A stretch of DNA of 64,000 nt from Coptis chinensis (GCA_015680905.1 CM027378.1:81807501-81871500); one strand, 5' to 3'. Positions 23,064-36,294 are shown, counted from the stretch's first letter. Translations and numbers: made by a program. The notes: generated by a model not told the origin, from the sequence alone.

Positions 23064-25118
23064 ATGAGATTAAGGTCCGGTGGGAGAAAAACACCGAACG
23101 TAATTAACCGTCAACAAACAAACATATCGAGTATACCAATCACTACACCTCTAACTACTATCCCACCAACCATACGACAAAATGGTGAAGAAAGAGAGAC
23201 TCCTCTCTCCGACTTCTACAAAGCTTTGGCGATAGCCCTAAATCTTGCATCGTTCTAGCGGACCCGGTGGGGATTTTCGAATCCCCCCAAACATATTTAA
23301 TTTGTTACCCGTTTTCCATGGTTTAGGCCATGAAAAACCTTACCAACACATGCGTAGGATTGAACAAGTTCTTACAACATTCCATCATCCTACGGTTGGT
23401 GCGGAACAAATTGAACTGAGGGTATTTCCCTTCACCTTAGCCGATAAGGCAGTGTCTTGGTTAACTGCCCAAGCGCCGAACTCTGTGGACTCGTGGGCTA
23501 AACTTGTTCAGCTATTTATGGAACATTTTTACCCACCCCTAAAGACGGATGAGATGCTTTCCAAGATTCATTTTTTCCGACAAAATCCTCATGAATCATT
23601 TTCTGAGGCTTGGAATCGTTTCACCGATCTGCTTATAGAGTGTCCACACCATAATCTAGCAAAAGACACGTTAGTTCGTTGCCTTTTTCAAAGGACTTCA
23701 ACATCACCATAAAAAGTCCTTGACATAATGAATGGGGGTAGTTTCCTAAGTAAAGGAGCCTCGGAGGCTTACAAATTTTTAGAAGAACAAACTAAACGCA
23801 ATAACAATTGGGGGGGGTGATGATATCCCCCGCTCTGCTAGTTCTTCTTCAACAGTTTAAAGGCCCCCGGTATGTTTGAGATAAAACCCGATCCAGAACT
23901 TAAAAATTTAATCGAATCTCTAACTAAAAAGGTAGAGGCTATTTCTATTCAACACAATCCTATTCCCGTCATGAATGTCAACTCCAACCCATGTAATTTC
24001 TGTTTGAGTCCTGAGCACCCTGACTCCTATTGTCCTCTCGCCTATGAACAACAACAATTAGAGCAAGATAATGTTTGCTCCATTAATAACTATCCTATTC
24101 CTAATGCCCCATGGAGACAACATCCCAACTTTAGTTGGCGAAACAATCAACAAGTTACACCTCCAGGGTTTAATAACCAAAATGTTAGGCAAGCAAACAA
24201 CTATAATCAAGCTCCAACTAGGCAAGGACAGGGACAAGGTCAAGGAAATTATAATAATTATAACAACCAAAGCTTAACCACGACAAAAGGTGTAGCACAA
24301 GGTCAGAGTAATTATAATAGTTATAATACCAATAGAGGTATCGTTCCGGTTAACAATAGTAACTATCAAAACCCACCCATAAATAATCAACGTGAGATAG
24401 TTCCAGTCGCACCACCTGTGACTACTACACCTACACAACCGGACCGTATCGACTCCTTTATACAGGTTACCCAACAACTTTTCCAATCAATGACTCAATC
24501 AAATCAACAGATCTTACAATTCATAAATCAGCGCATACAACAATTAGCCCAAGAGAAAGCCCAACCAAAAGGCGTGTTTCCAGGACAAGCTATACCAAAC
24601 CCTAAAACAACAAACACAGCCTTTGAGGTAAACGGTAATACTAGTATGGAAACGACAATAGTAGGTGACCTGAATGCCATCACCACTCTCCGTTCTGGAA
24701 GAGTGGTTGATAACAAAGTAACTATGCCTATAGTTAAACCATCAGTACTCCCTACACCGGATATCGAACTAGATACCGAAATAGAAACTGAAGAGCCTAC
24801 CACAGTAGAGGTACCAGTTAAACCACAACCTAAGAAACAGAAAGCCAAGGTAACAAATCAAGTCGAGCCATACGCTAAATATAGAGCAAAACCACCATTC
24901 CCTCAGAAGTTAGCCATGCTAACTAGGGATACAAACTTTGAGGAGATTAGAAACATTTTCAAGAATCTAACGATAAACCTTCCTTTTCTCGAAGCTATTA
25001 AAAAGCTACCTAATCACGCTAAGTTTCTTAAAGAGTTGTGCACTACTAGGCGTAAGGCCAACATACCTAAAGACGCCTTTCTAACTGAACAATTCCCAAC
25101 TTTATCCGAAAATAATTG
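23064..25118 (+). pseudogene. Athila copy A gag
   Basis: The capsid-like part at 23245-23712 has RIEQVLTTFHHPTVGAEQ, then FPFTLADKAVSWLTAQAP and FRQNPHESFSEAWNRFTDLL, the Athila gag pattern. A zinc knuckle C-x2-C-x4-H-x4-C lies at residues 41-54 of the reading that begins at 23872. A long Asn/Gln-rich stretch with Tyr-Asn repeats follows (about 24040-24560), then a basic and Pro-rich part up to 25118. Gag would form the particle and bind the element RNA. A few breaks are present. The same protein is recognisable in copy B. Confidence 0.85.
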
Positions 25119-25560
25119 AATTGTTAAGTACAAGGACCCTGGTCGTCCTACTGTAAAATGCACCCTAGGAGATTCCCACACGACGACCGCGTTATTAGAC
25201 CTGGGGGCGAGTGTTAACTTACTCCCATATTATTTGTATAAACAAATAGGTCTACAGGAAATGCAACCTACAAAAATAACGTTGCAATTAGCGGACAGGT
25301 CAATTAAGTATCCTAAGGGTGTGGAAAACGCGTGCTTGTTAAGGTTCGTGGATTTTTACTATCCCGCTGATTTTGTTATCCTCGATACGAAGTCGCCAAC
25401 GACTCTGACCTGATCATCTTAGGGCCGCTTCTTAGCAACCGCCAACGCCCTTATAAATTGCCGCGATGGTAAGATGTCCTTATCGTTTGGCCATCTTACG
25501 GTTGAGGTAAATATTTTTAAAATGATGAAACAATTACCGGATCCGCCTATAGATGGGGAG
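25119..25560 (+). pseudogene. Athila copy A protease region
   Basis: The active-site-like LGASVNLLPYYLYKQIGL near 25203-25256 is followed by LADRSIKYPKG near 25290-25320, typical of Athila proteases. The copy B counterpart lies at 58110-58480 on the minus strand. It is decayed. Confidence 0.75.
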
Positions 25561-27400
25561 GTTAGCATGATCGAGCTTAGCTCAAGATTATTTTAACAAC
25601 ACGTTTCACGAAAACAATATGTACAAACTCCTTTCTTTTGGAAAGTCGATTTTGTAAATGACTCCTACTTAGAGGAAGTCAACACCATCCTTGAGTCCAC
25701 CCTAATTGTAGACACCGGTTGCTCCGCATATATTGAGTATGAAGACTTGCTACCTAAGCAAGTATTCATTATGCAAAATGAGGACCCCGACCGAAACATC
25801 TATTGATTTTCCTCCCACCCCGGTGCTTAAACCCCTTCCCCGAGTTAAAATATATTCAACTCGATCCGGATGGTAGTCATCCGGTAATTATATCTTCTCT
25901 CATTATCTAAGAATGAAAAGACAAGTTTAATCTGGGTGATTAAGGAACATCGGTCTGCGATTGGTTGGTCCCTAGCCGACATTAAGGGGAATTGACCCTA
26001 ATATTTGCACTCATCGTATCCATTTGGAGGATAACGCCAAGACTTCTCGCGAACCTCGCCGCTTGAACCCGACCATGAAAGAGGTGGTTAGGGAAGAAGT
26101 CTTTACGATTACTTTCGATCGCGGTATCATATACCCCATCTCTCGATAGCGAATGGGTAAGCCCCATTCATGTAGTTCCTAAGAAATCGGGAGTTACCGC
26201 GGTAATGCGAAATGGGAAGGGGTGACTATGTTGTCACACAAGGTCCTATGAAATGGAGGATCTGTATTGATTCTGAGACGGTTAAATGCTATGACACCTA
26301 AAGGATCACTTTCCTTACCTTTTATAGATCAAATGCTTTCGAACGCCTAGCTGGTCATGCTTTTTATTGTTTTCCTCGGATGGCTACTCGGGCTATTTTC
26401 AGATTATTATTGATATTGATGACCAAGAAAAGACTACCTTCACATGTCCCTTTGGAACGTATGCCTATAAACGAATGCCTTTTGGCCTTTGTAATGCTCC
26501 CGGAACCTTCCAAATGTGTATGCTTCATATATTTAGTGACATGGTAGAGCGCTTTATGGAAGTTTTCATGGATGATTTTTCTATCTATGGAGACTCCTTC
26601 ACAGACTGTTTGTCTAACCTCTCTAAGGTTTTGACACGGTGTGAAGAAAAGTGCCTCGTTTTAAACTGGGAAAAGTGTCATTTTATGGTGAAAAAGGGCA
26701 TAGTACTAGGTCACATTGTATCTAGTGATGGCATCGAAGTAGATAAGGCTAAACTAGATAAGATAGCGACTCTACTTAAACCACGGACTGTCCGTGATAT
26801 TAGAGCCTTTCTAGGCCATGCAGGTTTTTATAGGCGATTTATTAAAGACTTCTCGAAAATAGCTAGGCCTTTAACTAATCTGCTTTTGAAAGATGCAATC
26901 TTTGATTTTAATTTTAACCGTAAAGCGGGCTTTTGAAACTTTAAAAGCCGCCTAACCTCTGCACCAATTATACTGACCTCCCGATTGGTCTAAACCTTTC
27001 GAACTCATGTGTGATGCTAGTGACTATGCAAATTAGTTAAAAGGCCTTTGGGACAAAAACTAGATAATAAGTCCACTGTTATTTATTATGCTAGTAAAAC
27101 ATTAAACGATGCTCAACGGAATTATTCAACTACCAAAAAAATTCTTAAGCTGTCATTTATGCTTTAGATAAGTTTAGGCCCTTATTTGGTTGGTTCTAAA
27201 ACCTTAGTTTACCGGACCATGCAGCCCTTAAAGTACCTTCTTGCGAAGAAAGATGCTAAGTAGAGATTAATCCGATGGATCCTTCTCCTACAAGAGTTCA
27301 CATTAGAAATAAAGGACAAAAAGAGGGTCGAAAACGTGGTTGCCGACCACCTATCTAGACTCACAAAACGACGATCGGTCGATTACGAGTCCATACCGAC
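25561..27400 (+). pseudogene. Athila copy A reverse transcriptase and RNase H
   Basis: The clearest part is 26367-26936: YSGYFQIIIDIDDQEKTTFT, PFGTYAYKRMPFGLCNAPGT, FMDDFSIYGDSFTDCLSNL and LGHIVSSDGIEVDKAKLD, which are RT fingers and palm (FMDDF is the catalytic motif) and the connection domain. RNase H words follow at about 27000-27360 ([10 protein letters not shown]-like ending near 27330-27365). The region upstream of 26360 is RT-like but strongly eroded. There are many breaks. Confidence 0.82.
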
Positions 27401-27599
27401 TCTTTTCCCCATGAGCATCAGATGCCATTTTTTCAGCACCATGGTATCTTTGACATTGTAAATTATTTAGCGCGACGACGTTATGCCTTATAATTGGTCA
27501 AGAAATGAACGTAAGAAGTTCTTGGCCGAGTTAAGTTATACTCTTGGGATGAGCCCTATCTTTTTAAGTATTGTGCGGATCAGTTATTTCGTCGTTGTA

Positions 27600-28700
27600 T
27601 TCCCCAAAGTGGGAATACAATAAAGTTCTATCGTTGCCATGACCATGAGAGAGTGTGGTGGCCATTTTAGTGGGATGAAAACAGCCGCTAAAGTTCTTCA
27701 ATGTGGATTTTATTGGCCTACCCTTTTAAGGATGCCCAAGTGCATTGCAAGACGTATTCGTTGCCAACAACTTGGGGCGAATCCGCGGCGTAATATGATG
27801 CCATTAAATCCAATCTTGATAGTAGAAATTTTTGACGTTTGGGGCATTGATTTCATGGGTCCTTTCCCAGTTTCCCACAGTTTCATTTATATTCTAGTTG
27901 CCGTGGACTACGTGTCTAAATGGATAGAGGCCCTAGCTTGCCGTAGCAATGACCATAAGACCGTTGTATTTTTTATTAAAGAATATATTTTCTATCGGTT
28001 TGGCATTTCGAAAGCCATCATTAGTGATGGTGGAACACATTTTTGCAACAGAGTTGTTGCATCCCTAGTGAAAAAGTATGGAGTTACACACAAAGTAGCA
28101 ACTCCTTATCATCAACAAACTAGCGGACAAGTAGAAGTTTCTAATAGGGAAATCAAAAAGATTTTAGAAACAACTGTAAACCCTGATAGGAAAGACTGGT
28201 CAAAGCGTCTATCGGATGCCTTATAGGCATATAGAACTGCTTTCAAAACTCCTATAGGTATGTCTCCCTTTAGACTTGTATTTGGGAAACCATGTCATTT
28301 GCTCGTTGAATTAGAGCACCGTGCTCTGTGGGCTATAAAAAGCCTTAACTTCAATATTGATGAGGCAGGTGTCAAACGCAAGTTGCAATTGAATGAGCTT
28401 GAAGAAATCCGTAGCGATTCGTATAATCTCGCGAAGGATTATAAAGTTAACATGAAACGTGTTCATGATAAACATATCTTGCGCAAAGAGTTTATGGTCG
28501 GGTCAAAAGGTTTTGCTTTACAACTCCCGCCTACATGTTTTCCCGTGCAAACTAAAACCCGTTGGTCCGGCCCTTTCGTTATCAAGTCACCCCCCTTACG
28601 GGGCAATCACCTTGGTAAATCCAAATGACAACAGTACCTTTCAAGTTAATGGTCAACGGTTAAAACATTTTCACGAACTTCGCCCCCTCGATGTAGAAGA
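27600..28700 (+). pseudogene. Athila copy A integrase
   Basis: A zinc-binding region precedes 27780 ([20 protein letters not shown], then [12 protein letters not shown]). The core at 27830-28230 has [29 protein letters not shown] and [20 protein letters not shown]. The C-terminal part at 28260-28680 has [20 protein letters not shown] and later VNGQRLKHFHELRPLD, the usual Athila ending. A few breaks are present. Confidence 0.85.
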
Positions 28701-28829
28701 AGTCTTTTACAGGACCACATCTATGAGGACTCGACCTTGTCATTTGGTGTACTTCCTTTCACTCCCATATAGTGGTAAGTGCACCATTCAGGTAACCGGG
28801 CCCTCCCTATGGAGTGTGTGGCTGTAAGT

Positions 28830-29690
28830 ACCGGATCCTAAGTCCACAGTATACATAATTCACGTTTTCCACTTTTGCATGTTTTCTCGATTTTTGAGTC
28901 ATGTTCCTCTATGGGGTGAATTATGTATTTATTGTTTTTCGTGTTTCTTATAATAAACTAATAAAAAATAAAAAAATAAAAATAAAAATAAAATAAAAAT
29001 TCTAAAATCATAGAAATAGCAATCCAACAAGTCTTGGGAATCTGACTTTAAACGACCCACGTTTTAAACAAATTTTTAACAAAAAATTTGTTTGTGGGTG
29101 GGCAGTCAATCTTTCCATCTGGATTGCTCAAACTATCCATTTGTGTTGTTTAGGCCCATTACTTGTAGTTAAATTGGGTTGACGTAATCTAAACTTAGAT
29201 TTCCTTCGTTCACATAACTTACGTCACACACGCACTTTGAGGCGTTCTTTCACTCTCTTATACGTCACCCATGGTTGGAATTGAATATTTTATGGATCAT
29301 TGGATTGGAAATTCTCTACTGATCATTTCCATAACTCATTCGCCAAAATCGGGCCAGTAACGAAGCGACAAATTGAATTTGAAGTTGCGCGAAAAATCGG
29401 AAAATTTCGGAATTCACATTGGGCTTTGGCCCAAACCGGACGCACGACCGTGCGTCTCCTTCCTTCCCAAACCGCACGCACAGTGTTTCCATCTTGAATC
29501 TCGCCGGTTACCTATTTTAAATCAAACCTGGAAAACCAAAATAAAAAAAAATAGAGAGAGAGAAGGAAACCTAACTAAACCTATACCAAGAAAATCAAAT
29601 CCACCTAAAATCTTCTCTAAAACATCACCACAACCAACCCAACTCCGAAAAACAGCCACCAATTAAAGTCTCCAATACCGCCACCACCGC
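28830..29690 (+). other. Athila copy A, spacer after integrase
   Basis: Non-coding. The phrase GGGAATCTGACTTTAAA near 29037 recurs in copy B near 57190-57210 (minus strand), which fixes where the two copies realign after the pol region. A Pro/Lys-rich open stretch at 29373-29666 is not convincing as a gene. Confidence 0.5.
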
Positions 29691-29699
29691 CACCTACGT

Positions 29700-30840
29700 T
29701 GTTTTTAGTTGTTTTCTTCAAACTCGCCTCCCCCACAGTCTACAAAACCATTAGTTGTCTAACAAAATTTCAATGGCGCTACGACATAGAATTTTGTCGG
29801 AACACGCGTTTGTTTACGACAGTTTCGCGCCATAAAGTTAGGAGGAACGAGAAGAGAAGTAACGAGACAGTTGTTACCTGAACTGTTAGGAATTACGCTT
29901 GAAAGCAACCTAGTAACGACAATTCAGGAATCCCAAAGATATCGGAGTTCCCCGCTGATGAAGGATACTGTCGTGGAGGGTGAATACAATCCGACATCCC
30001 ATTGCGTCCGCCAAACCACCCTGAGAACCAATCAATTGGCTGTAGCTCAGTGGATTGGTAGGAACGTCCTCGGGAAAGACAAAGTCAGTGATATCGGCCT
30101 ACAATGTCTGCACGTTCTCTGGATTTTGCAAACAAAGAAGTATAATTTCTGCATCATTGATTTAATGTTTAATGTGATTCGAGGAGTAGGGAAGAGCTTG
30201 GCGCCTCTTCCCGTATTGATCACTAAGATCATGCTCTCCTTTAGAGCTGTCGCAAGATCTACTCCTATTAAGATCAAATTGCATTCTAATGCAAGTATCT
30301 ATACAGATTGCATCCAAGAGACTTGGCCGTTGTCTGAAGAAAAAATGGTTGAGTCGGAGGATGAAAGGGAGGATATGACATGTCTGGATGAAGATGCTCT
30401 AGATAATTGTAATTCTAATTTAGAACGCATGCAAGTGTTGCAAACTGCCTTCATGATGCGTTTATGGTATTTGTGAAAATATCCGAGATAGACGAGTGTA
30501 GTTCAAAAGAAGCAAGGGAACCTTCGGAGGAGATTTGAAATGCTCGAAGGGGTTCCGACGATATCTTGTCTAACATGGAGACTATCCACCGTAATCAACA
30601 AACCCGGTATGCGATTACTTTCGATCTGAGATGGAAGCCCAAATACTTGTTCGAATAGAGATGCTACGACGCGATGCCACCCGTGGAGGACTCTGTTTCA
30701 GCCCGAGTCCGACAGCATGAGCGTCGTCGTCAAAAAGCGACGATGGTTCAAGCCAATCTCCATCCCAGTCCCATCATAATCACAAAACTAGGTGTTCACC
30801 CCGGTTGGAGTTCATTTGTTATTTCCTAATTTCATTTTAT
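29700..30840 (+). pseudogene. Athila copy A extra ORF 1 (3' of integrase)
   Basis: The open reading at 29871-30476 includes NQLAVAQWIGRNVLGKDKV, LQCLHVLWILQTKKYNF and LAPLPVLITKIMLSF, followed by an acidic stretch. The pattern of conserved positions resembles the C-terminal half of the family called putative plant transposon protein (Pfam PF20167), from memory. Athila elements commonly carry an extra, often env-like, ORF at this place. No clear membrane segment or signal peptide is visible, so an envelope role is not supported here. A few breaks are present. Confidence 0.5.
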
Positions 30841-31433
30841 TAGTTGGATTTTAATTCAGTAGTTAAATTTAAATAGTAATGTGTTTATTTTACGTTGTTT
30901 GCATTTAAATTTTATTTTTTAATATAACTGGTTATTTTCGAGTACTGCTTGTTTTCATCATTAATCCCACCTTCCCGACTTGTTTGGGGGTGGTAATATT
31001 TATACCGAGCATAAGTCGTTATATGATCATCTGCTGTTAAGTTGTCTTGGAGGAAAGTTTGATAATTTGGCCGATATCGGCATATCTATGATTTGTTTGG
31101 TGCTAGCATGAAATCTAGGAGAGTTTAGAAGTTACTATTCTAAATCAAGTGTGAAAGATACCGGATTTTTAGAAAATCATGGAAATGGTTTGTTTCGTTT
31201 TCGGTTTTGGAATTTTCCTATTTCCGAAATTGCCTTCAAACAAATTGGTAACTTGCCGATTCGTTTTGAAAGCTCGTAACCTATTTAAACTCCCTTCTTT
31301 CTACACTAACAAACCACACTACACCCCACCATCATCCCGGACCTTCCACTCCAAGTTTTTCTTTCTTTTTGCTCTAAACTCCGGTTCAAGATTCTTACGA
31401 AGCGCCGCTGCTTTTTTACATTTTTGAAAATTT

Positions 31434-32532
31434 TTGTCGAGCGACCATTCGCCCTCCTGGAATGAACGAACCGCTTCCAAAACACTTGTAAAAGCATTAA
31501 CACACGAGCGCGACCGCGCCCTATGTGAGCGCACCCGCGCCCTGCCTTCTGTTAACGCGGGAAATTCCAATTTTCAGACGGTCATTCCAGGATTTTTGTG
31601 GAGCTATTCAAAGAGTTATTGTGATGACACCTCCAAAGTCATACCTGAACAGTCTTTCAAAGATGTGTTGGGCACCGAGACCTATGGACATTGGTTCCGA
31701 CAAAGAATCCTGCAGTTAGGATGGCGTCATCTACTGGTAAGTGATGACGATTCATATTCACCAGAGCTTACTGCTTATTTCTATGACCATGTTAAATTCT
31801 ATAGTAATCAGGATGGAGAACAAGAGTTCTCTGTCGTAGTCGAAGACAAGACACATCAATTCGATAAAAATGTGGTCGCTCTAGTTTCAGGATTACCAAT
31901 ACCTGATCTTGTTCACACATGGGCGTATATGACCGATAATGCATATCTTTATGATTATACATATTTCCATGAGTATTATGGGGGAGGGGTATTTCGAGTA
32001 ATGGACCAGGGGCGATATAACATTGCCCTTGGTAGCCTTTCCCTAAACGTAGGCACCACCATGTTATTCATCCTGATGAATATTTTGGGGGAATGGCAGT
32101 TCATTTCTGCAAACAGCGATCACTGGTGACATTTTCCTCGCTCTAGCTGAGGGACGTCGCAGATATGACATTCCCTGAGTATTAGTCGCTAGTCTTAAGA
32201 GAGCCCAAACCATGAGGCGTAAGTATCTTCTTATGCTTGTTTTAGTAAGCCGCATCATGCGTAGTTGTTTACCCGTATTCTGTGCACAATTCACAGATTG
32301 GAAAAGGGTTGAAGTCATGAGACCCAATCGGGTGATTCGCTCGTTGCGAATAATGACTTGGCCGGGATGGCAGGTGCAGCCTCATTTGGTTACCCCGTAC
32401 ATCCCATCCGACATGATAACACTTAACATGTTAGCATTAGTAGATCATAACTGGCGGCAAGCTTGGCAAATTACAATGGACTGGCAGGATGCGAACGAAC
32501 CTCGTCTCACTGACGAGGAAGAGGATGTTTAA
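31434..32532 (+). pseudogene. Athila copy A extra ORF 2 (before the 3' LTR)
   Basis: Openings at 31434-32129 and 32212-32532 contain SFKDVLGTETYGHWFRQRIL, GWRHLLVSDDDSYSPELTAY and FDKNVVALVSGLPIPDL. This pattern (Gly-Trp, then an aromatic/Leu stretch, then Phe-Asp and Gly-Leu-Pro) resembles the N-terminal half of PF20167. Later LVTPYIPSDMITLNMLALV and an acidic C-terminus follow. Extra ORFs 1 and 2 thus look like opposite halves of related proteins, or two related genes. No function is assigned. A few breaks are present. Confidence 0.5.
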
Positions 32533-34317
32533 GCGGGAGATAAGGTAAGTTTTTAGTTTTGTTAGTGTCTGCTTATGTCCCAAACAATTTAATTCGGTTA
32601 TCCCCATAATGGGTGGAACTCTTATAGAGTTGCGTCAGTTTTTATTTCCTATATTAGTACGTTATAACTTTGTTTTGCAGATGCTCTTGAATTTCACACG
32701 TTTCAATGGTATTTTTCCTACCCTCTTTATTTACAATACTTTGAGGACAAAGCATGATTCTTGTTTGGGGGCATAGAAACACGTGTAATTAAGGCATCTG
32801 TTAGGATATAGATATGTATAATATGCATTTGTTTTCTAGTTAAAGTTTCAAAAAAAAAAATTTCAAAAAATTTCAAAAATATAAATAAATAAGTTATGCT
32901 ATACACTTAGGAATATTGGTATTGTTTTCTTTCTCTATGCTCTTAACAATCTAGAAGTCTCACGTAGTTTTTGCATCAGAATAATTGTTAGAAACTTAGG
33001 TTAATATGTAGGTAATAATCTTTGCATCTATCTATAAATATATTACATGAGTATCTATGATTGTTAGCAGTAAGTTTTTGAAATCTAGGCTAGAGTACTT
33101 ATTCTACAAATCCTGTGAGAATATAGCCTAAAGCCTTATATGAGCGAAATATTTGAGAAATGACACAAGGGAGAAGTAAAATCTGGATAGAGAAATCACA
33201 CGTCCACTTGCTTGATCACTAAACCATATCCTAAGCGAGAATTTAGGCCCTCTTTGGATCAATATAGCCAGAAATTCAAACCTATGAATTATTTTCCGCT
33301 AGTCGCCCCTCTTAGCCTTTCTTTAGCCTTTCATAAACCACAAATCCTTTACCCTGTTACAAAAACAAAACAAAATAAAAAAATCAACCTACCCAATCTA
33401 GAATAAGTCTGAGAATAGAATGAGGAAGAAAGAAGAAGAGAAAAACCGGTGTAAACAAAAGTTAGTTAATTGCTTCAGAAAATAAAGAAAAGAAGTTCCC
33501 ATCCAAAGAAAAGAAAAATAGAAATAGAAATAAAATAACAACTCCAAAAAAATAGAATAAAAGGAGTCAAAAGCCAAAGAAAAAGAAAAAAAAAAATATG
33601 ACTAAGGATGGAAACAAAGTATAGAAGCAAAAGTAAATAATAAGGTTTTCTCTAAGTTACATAATATGAAGACTCTACTATCTCAGACTTGTCCTTTTGA
33701 ATATCCATTTCCTTCCTTCTTAAACCATCTCCTAATCCCCGCAACACCTAATAAAGACCTCTAGCTCAATTAGGAATATGTTAGTGTGATAGTAAGTGGC
33801 AGATGTGTTTGATCGACTCCGGCTTCTTTGTTGTCATTGAGATTGTAAGGTAAAGTGTGCCCACTGCACACTGGAGTAGCGAAACTTGAGCGGAAAAATC
33901 AGAGTGGTTTTTGTCTTGACATTTATGTGAGGACCTACTTAAGGACGCTATTCCGAGTTTCAGAAACGCACCTGCTAGACATTTCATAGTATTACTCATT
34001 GTATATATGTTTATTCGTAGATGATTGATTATTATGCATATATTAGCTTAGGTTTCGACATGATTATTATGTATTCATTGCTAGTGAGATGTATAGATAA
34101 TTGAGACATGAATGAGGAAACAATAGTTTTATTTCTTAGTCGTTGTAGTATAGTTGAAGTTTGTGAGTACCTTCACTGGAAAACTCTCACGAGGCTATAA
34201 CTCGTCCACTAGGGAATTCCTAGTGGTTTAAGGCCTTGTTGCATATGGTCAATGCAATCGCACTCGAAAGCGAGTAGATAGAACTCCATTTTTGGTCACT
34301 TATTCTAATTTCTCATC
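32533..34317 (+). other. Athila copy A, long 3' untranslated region
   Basis: No coding sequence is recognised. It holds purine-rich stretches (about 33410-33640) that copy B matches in inverted form near 55860-56100. A polypurine-like TTGTTTGGGGGCATAG lies near 32760. Short minus-strand openings here are not supported. Confidence 0.5.
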
Positions 34318-34355
34318 TTTGCTTGAGGACAAGCAAAATGCTGTTTGGGGTGGTT
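34318..34355 (+). promoter_or_regulatory. Hairpin and polypurine tract before the 3' LTR of Athila copy A
   Basis: TTGCTTG-AGGA-CAAGCAA (a perfect 7-bp stem with a 4-nt loop) is followed by ATGCTGTTTGGGGTGGTT just before the LTR. The purine-rich TTTGGGGTGG is the likely plus-strand primer. Copy B keeps the same hairpin and tract at about 55107-55146 on the minus strand. Confidence 0.75.
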
Positions 34356-35833
34356 TGATAAGAGCCCAAAACTGTAGTTTTAACCCTATAAATCCATACC
34401 TTTAGACCAATTATGTGAGTAATAATTAAGAGTTAACACCGATTCGTGTTTTATGCATTTCAGGTTTCAAAGTCCATTATGTGCAGAAATGTGCCACTTT
34501 AGCGAGATAAAGGAGCTAAGGTCGGTTACTAAGGAGTTCCGTGATTTAAGGCCAAGATTCAAGAAGACAAAGCCTTTCTAAAGCCCGGTCAAAAGCTGAA
34601 AAGTCGACGCGGGCTGAAACAGTACACAAGTCAGCAGAACTTCCAAAAGCCGTATCTTTGGACTCAGACCTTGGAATTGGGCCTACCTTATGTCAAAACA
34701 ACCGGCTCGGAAAGAGATTTCCAATGGTCTAAGCCTGGACCCAATCAGAGGAGCAGAAGTGGACGAAAAGTCTATTGAAGACAACTGCAGCTGAAGAGGC
34801 CTTTTTGGACTGAAAATATTGGGTTTTGGGCCTGATTCTCTGGCCCAAAATATGGCTCCAAGCCCATGCACGATTTTTGGATCTGGACATATAAAAACCA
34901 AAGCTTAGCTCTTTGTTAATGGTAGCTAGTTAGACCTAAAACAATATAGATAATTCTAGATCTAGTTTAATTAATAAAATTAAGTTTAGTTCCATTTTCA
35001 ATTCTTGTTTTAGATTAAGTCTTTGAATCATTATTCTTGATTGATTAGATAAATAAAATAATTATTTTATCAATTTCGAATTGTGTTATTTCAATCTATT
35101 AGATCTAGTTTTAATTATTGTTGGTTACCATTTATTAGTTGTTAATTAGAATTTAATCATTGTTTAATTAGATTAGTAAATTTCGAATCTTGATAATATG
35201 TTTAGTTTAGATTCATATGGGAATGATTACTTTAATGATTCAAGGCTAAAACCTCCATTAGAGGGGTTGATGAAGCCTTGATGAAAACTTAGTGGTATAG
35301 TGTAGAAGCATTGTAGAGTCTATTCCAATCTAGAAGGTCGTGATTAAGCCATGAGAATGGGTGGGCGACCTCATATGCTAGTTAGTACTTTCGGTAGAAA
35401 TGCCATGAACACTAGGGATTAGAACTCGAATTTCTTGCCGTAAGAACGTAAGAATCGAGATACAAGAATCTATGATAGGCTATGAAGTTGGATTCGAGGT
35501 GGATTCAATTCCCCTCTAATCTTTTATCTAGATTCAAAACAATCATATTGCCATAGCATTCGTAGTTAAATTCAACATATTGTTTTTCACATTGCATCGT
35601 AGTTTAACACCTTCGTAAAGCTCTCATTGACTTTAAGATTGATCAATTAGACTAGAAAATATTCCATGTTAGAGCACTAGGAGTGGAACGAACCTCTTAC
35701 TCCACTATATCTCAAGGGATTGAGAGTAGAGAAATCTTTGATAAATTAGACACTTAAGATTAGTTTTAGTTTACTTACGTTTTGAGTTTCATTGTTCATT
35801 TCGTAGGTAGACTATTCAATTTTATCTTTATCA
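34356..35833 (+). repeat. Athila copy A, 3' LTR
   Basis: It matches 21016-22489 almost throughout, with small substitutions and indels. It ends TTTATCTTTATCA and is followed by the TCAAC duplication. Confidence 0.93.
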
Positions 35834-36294
35834 TCAACCATCCCCAAACTCTTCTAACCAAAAGGCCCAAAGTCTAAGGCCCATAGTCTAAACTTAAGCC
35901 CAAAAATAAAATCCAAAAGTTAAAACATATGAGCCCACCACGATTTGGCCCAAGCCCAAATTTGAATTTCACTGTTCATCTCCTTCCTCACAAAACCTCC
36001 ACCAGCGCCTCCACCACCGATGCAGCCACTACCGGCCATCTATAACAAAAAGGAACCCAGTGGTTTTCATCCCCACAAAAACCCCCACCTACCTATACCA
36101 TCAATTCATGATTCCATCATACTGCAAAAATCCAAAACCGACGCCATTAACAACCTTTGGAGCTTCGACAGCTCCTCTCCAGCACCCAATCCACCACCAA
36201 CACATCCCCCTCAACCCAACAACAATCTCCCAACAAAAACCAAACAAAAACACTAATCCAAACCATAAAAACGTAGGACGATTTGGTCGCCATT

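Larger units (their letters stand above)
21016..35833 (+). mobile_element. Athila-type Ty3/gypsy retrotransposon, copy A (14.8 kb)
   Basis: LTRs 21016-22489 (1474 bp) and 34356-35833 (1478 bp) both start TGATAAGAGCCC and end in TATCA. TCAAC at 21011-21015 and 35834-35838 is the target duplication. Internal parts in order: primer site, gag, protease, RT, RNase H, integrase, extra ORFs, polypurine tract. The gag sequence, the primer site and the long 3' region with extra ORFs are those of the Athila lineage. Many breaks occur in pol. The LTRs are very alike, so it is the youngest layer of this nest. Confidence 0.93.
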
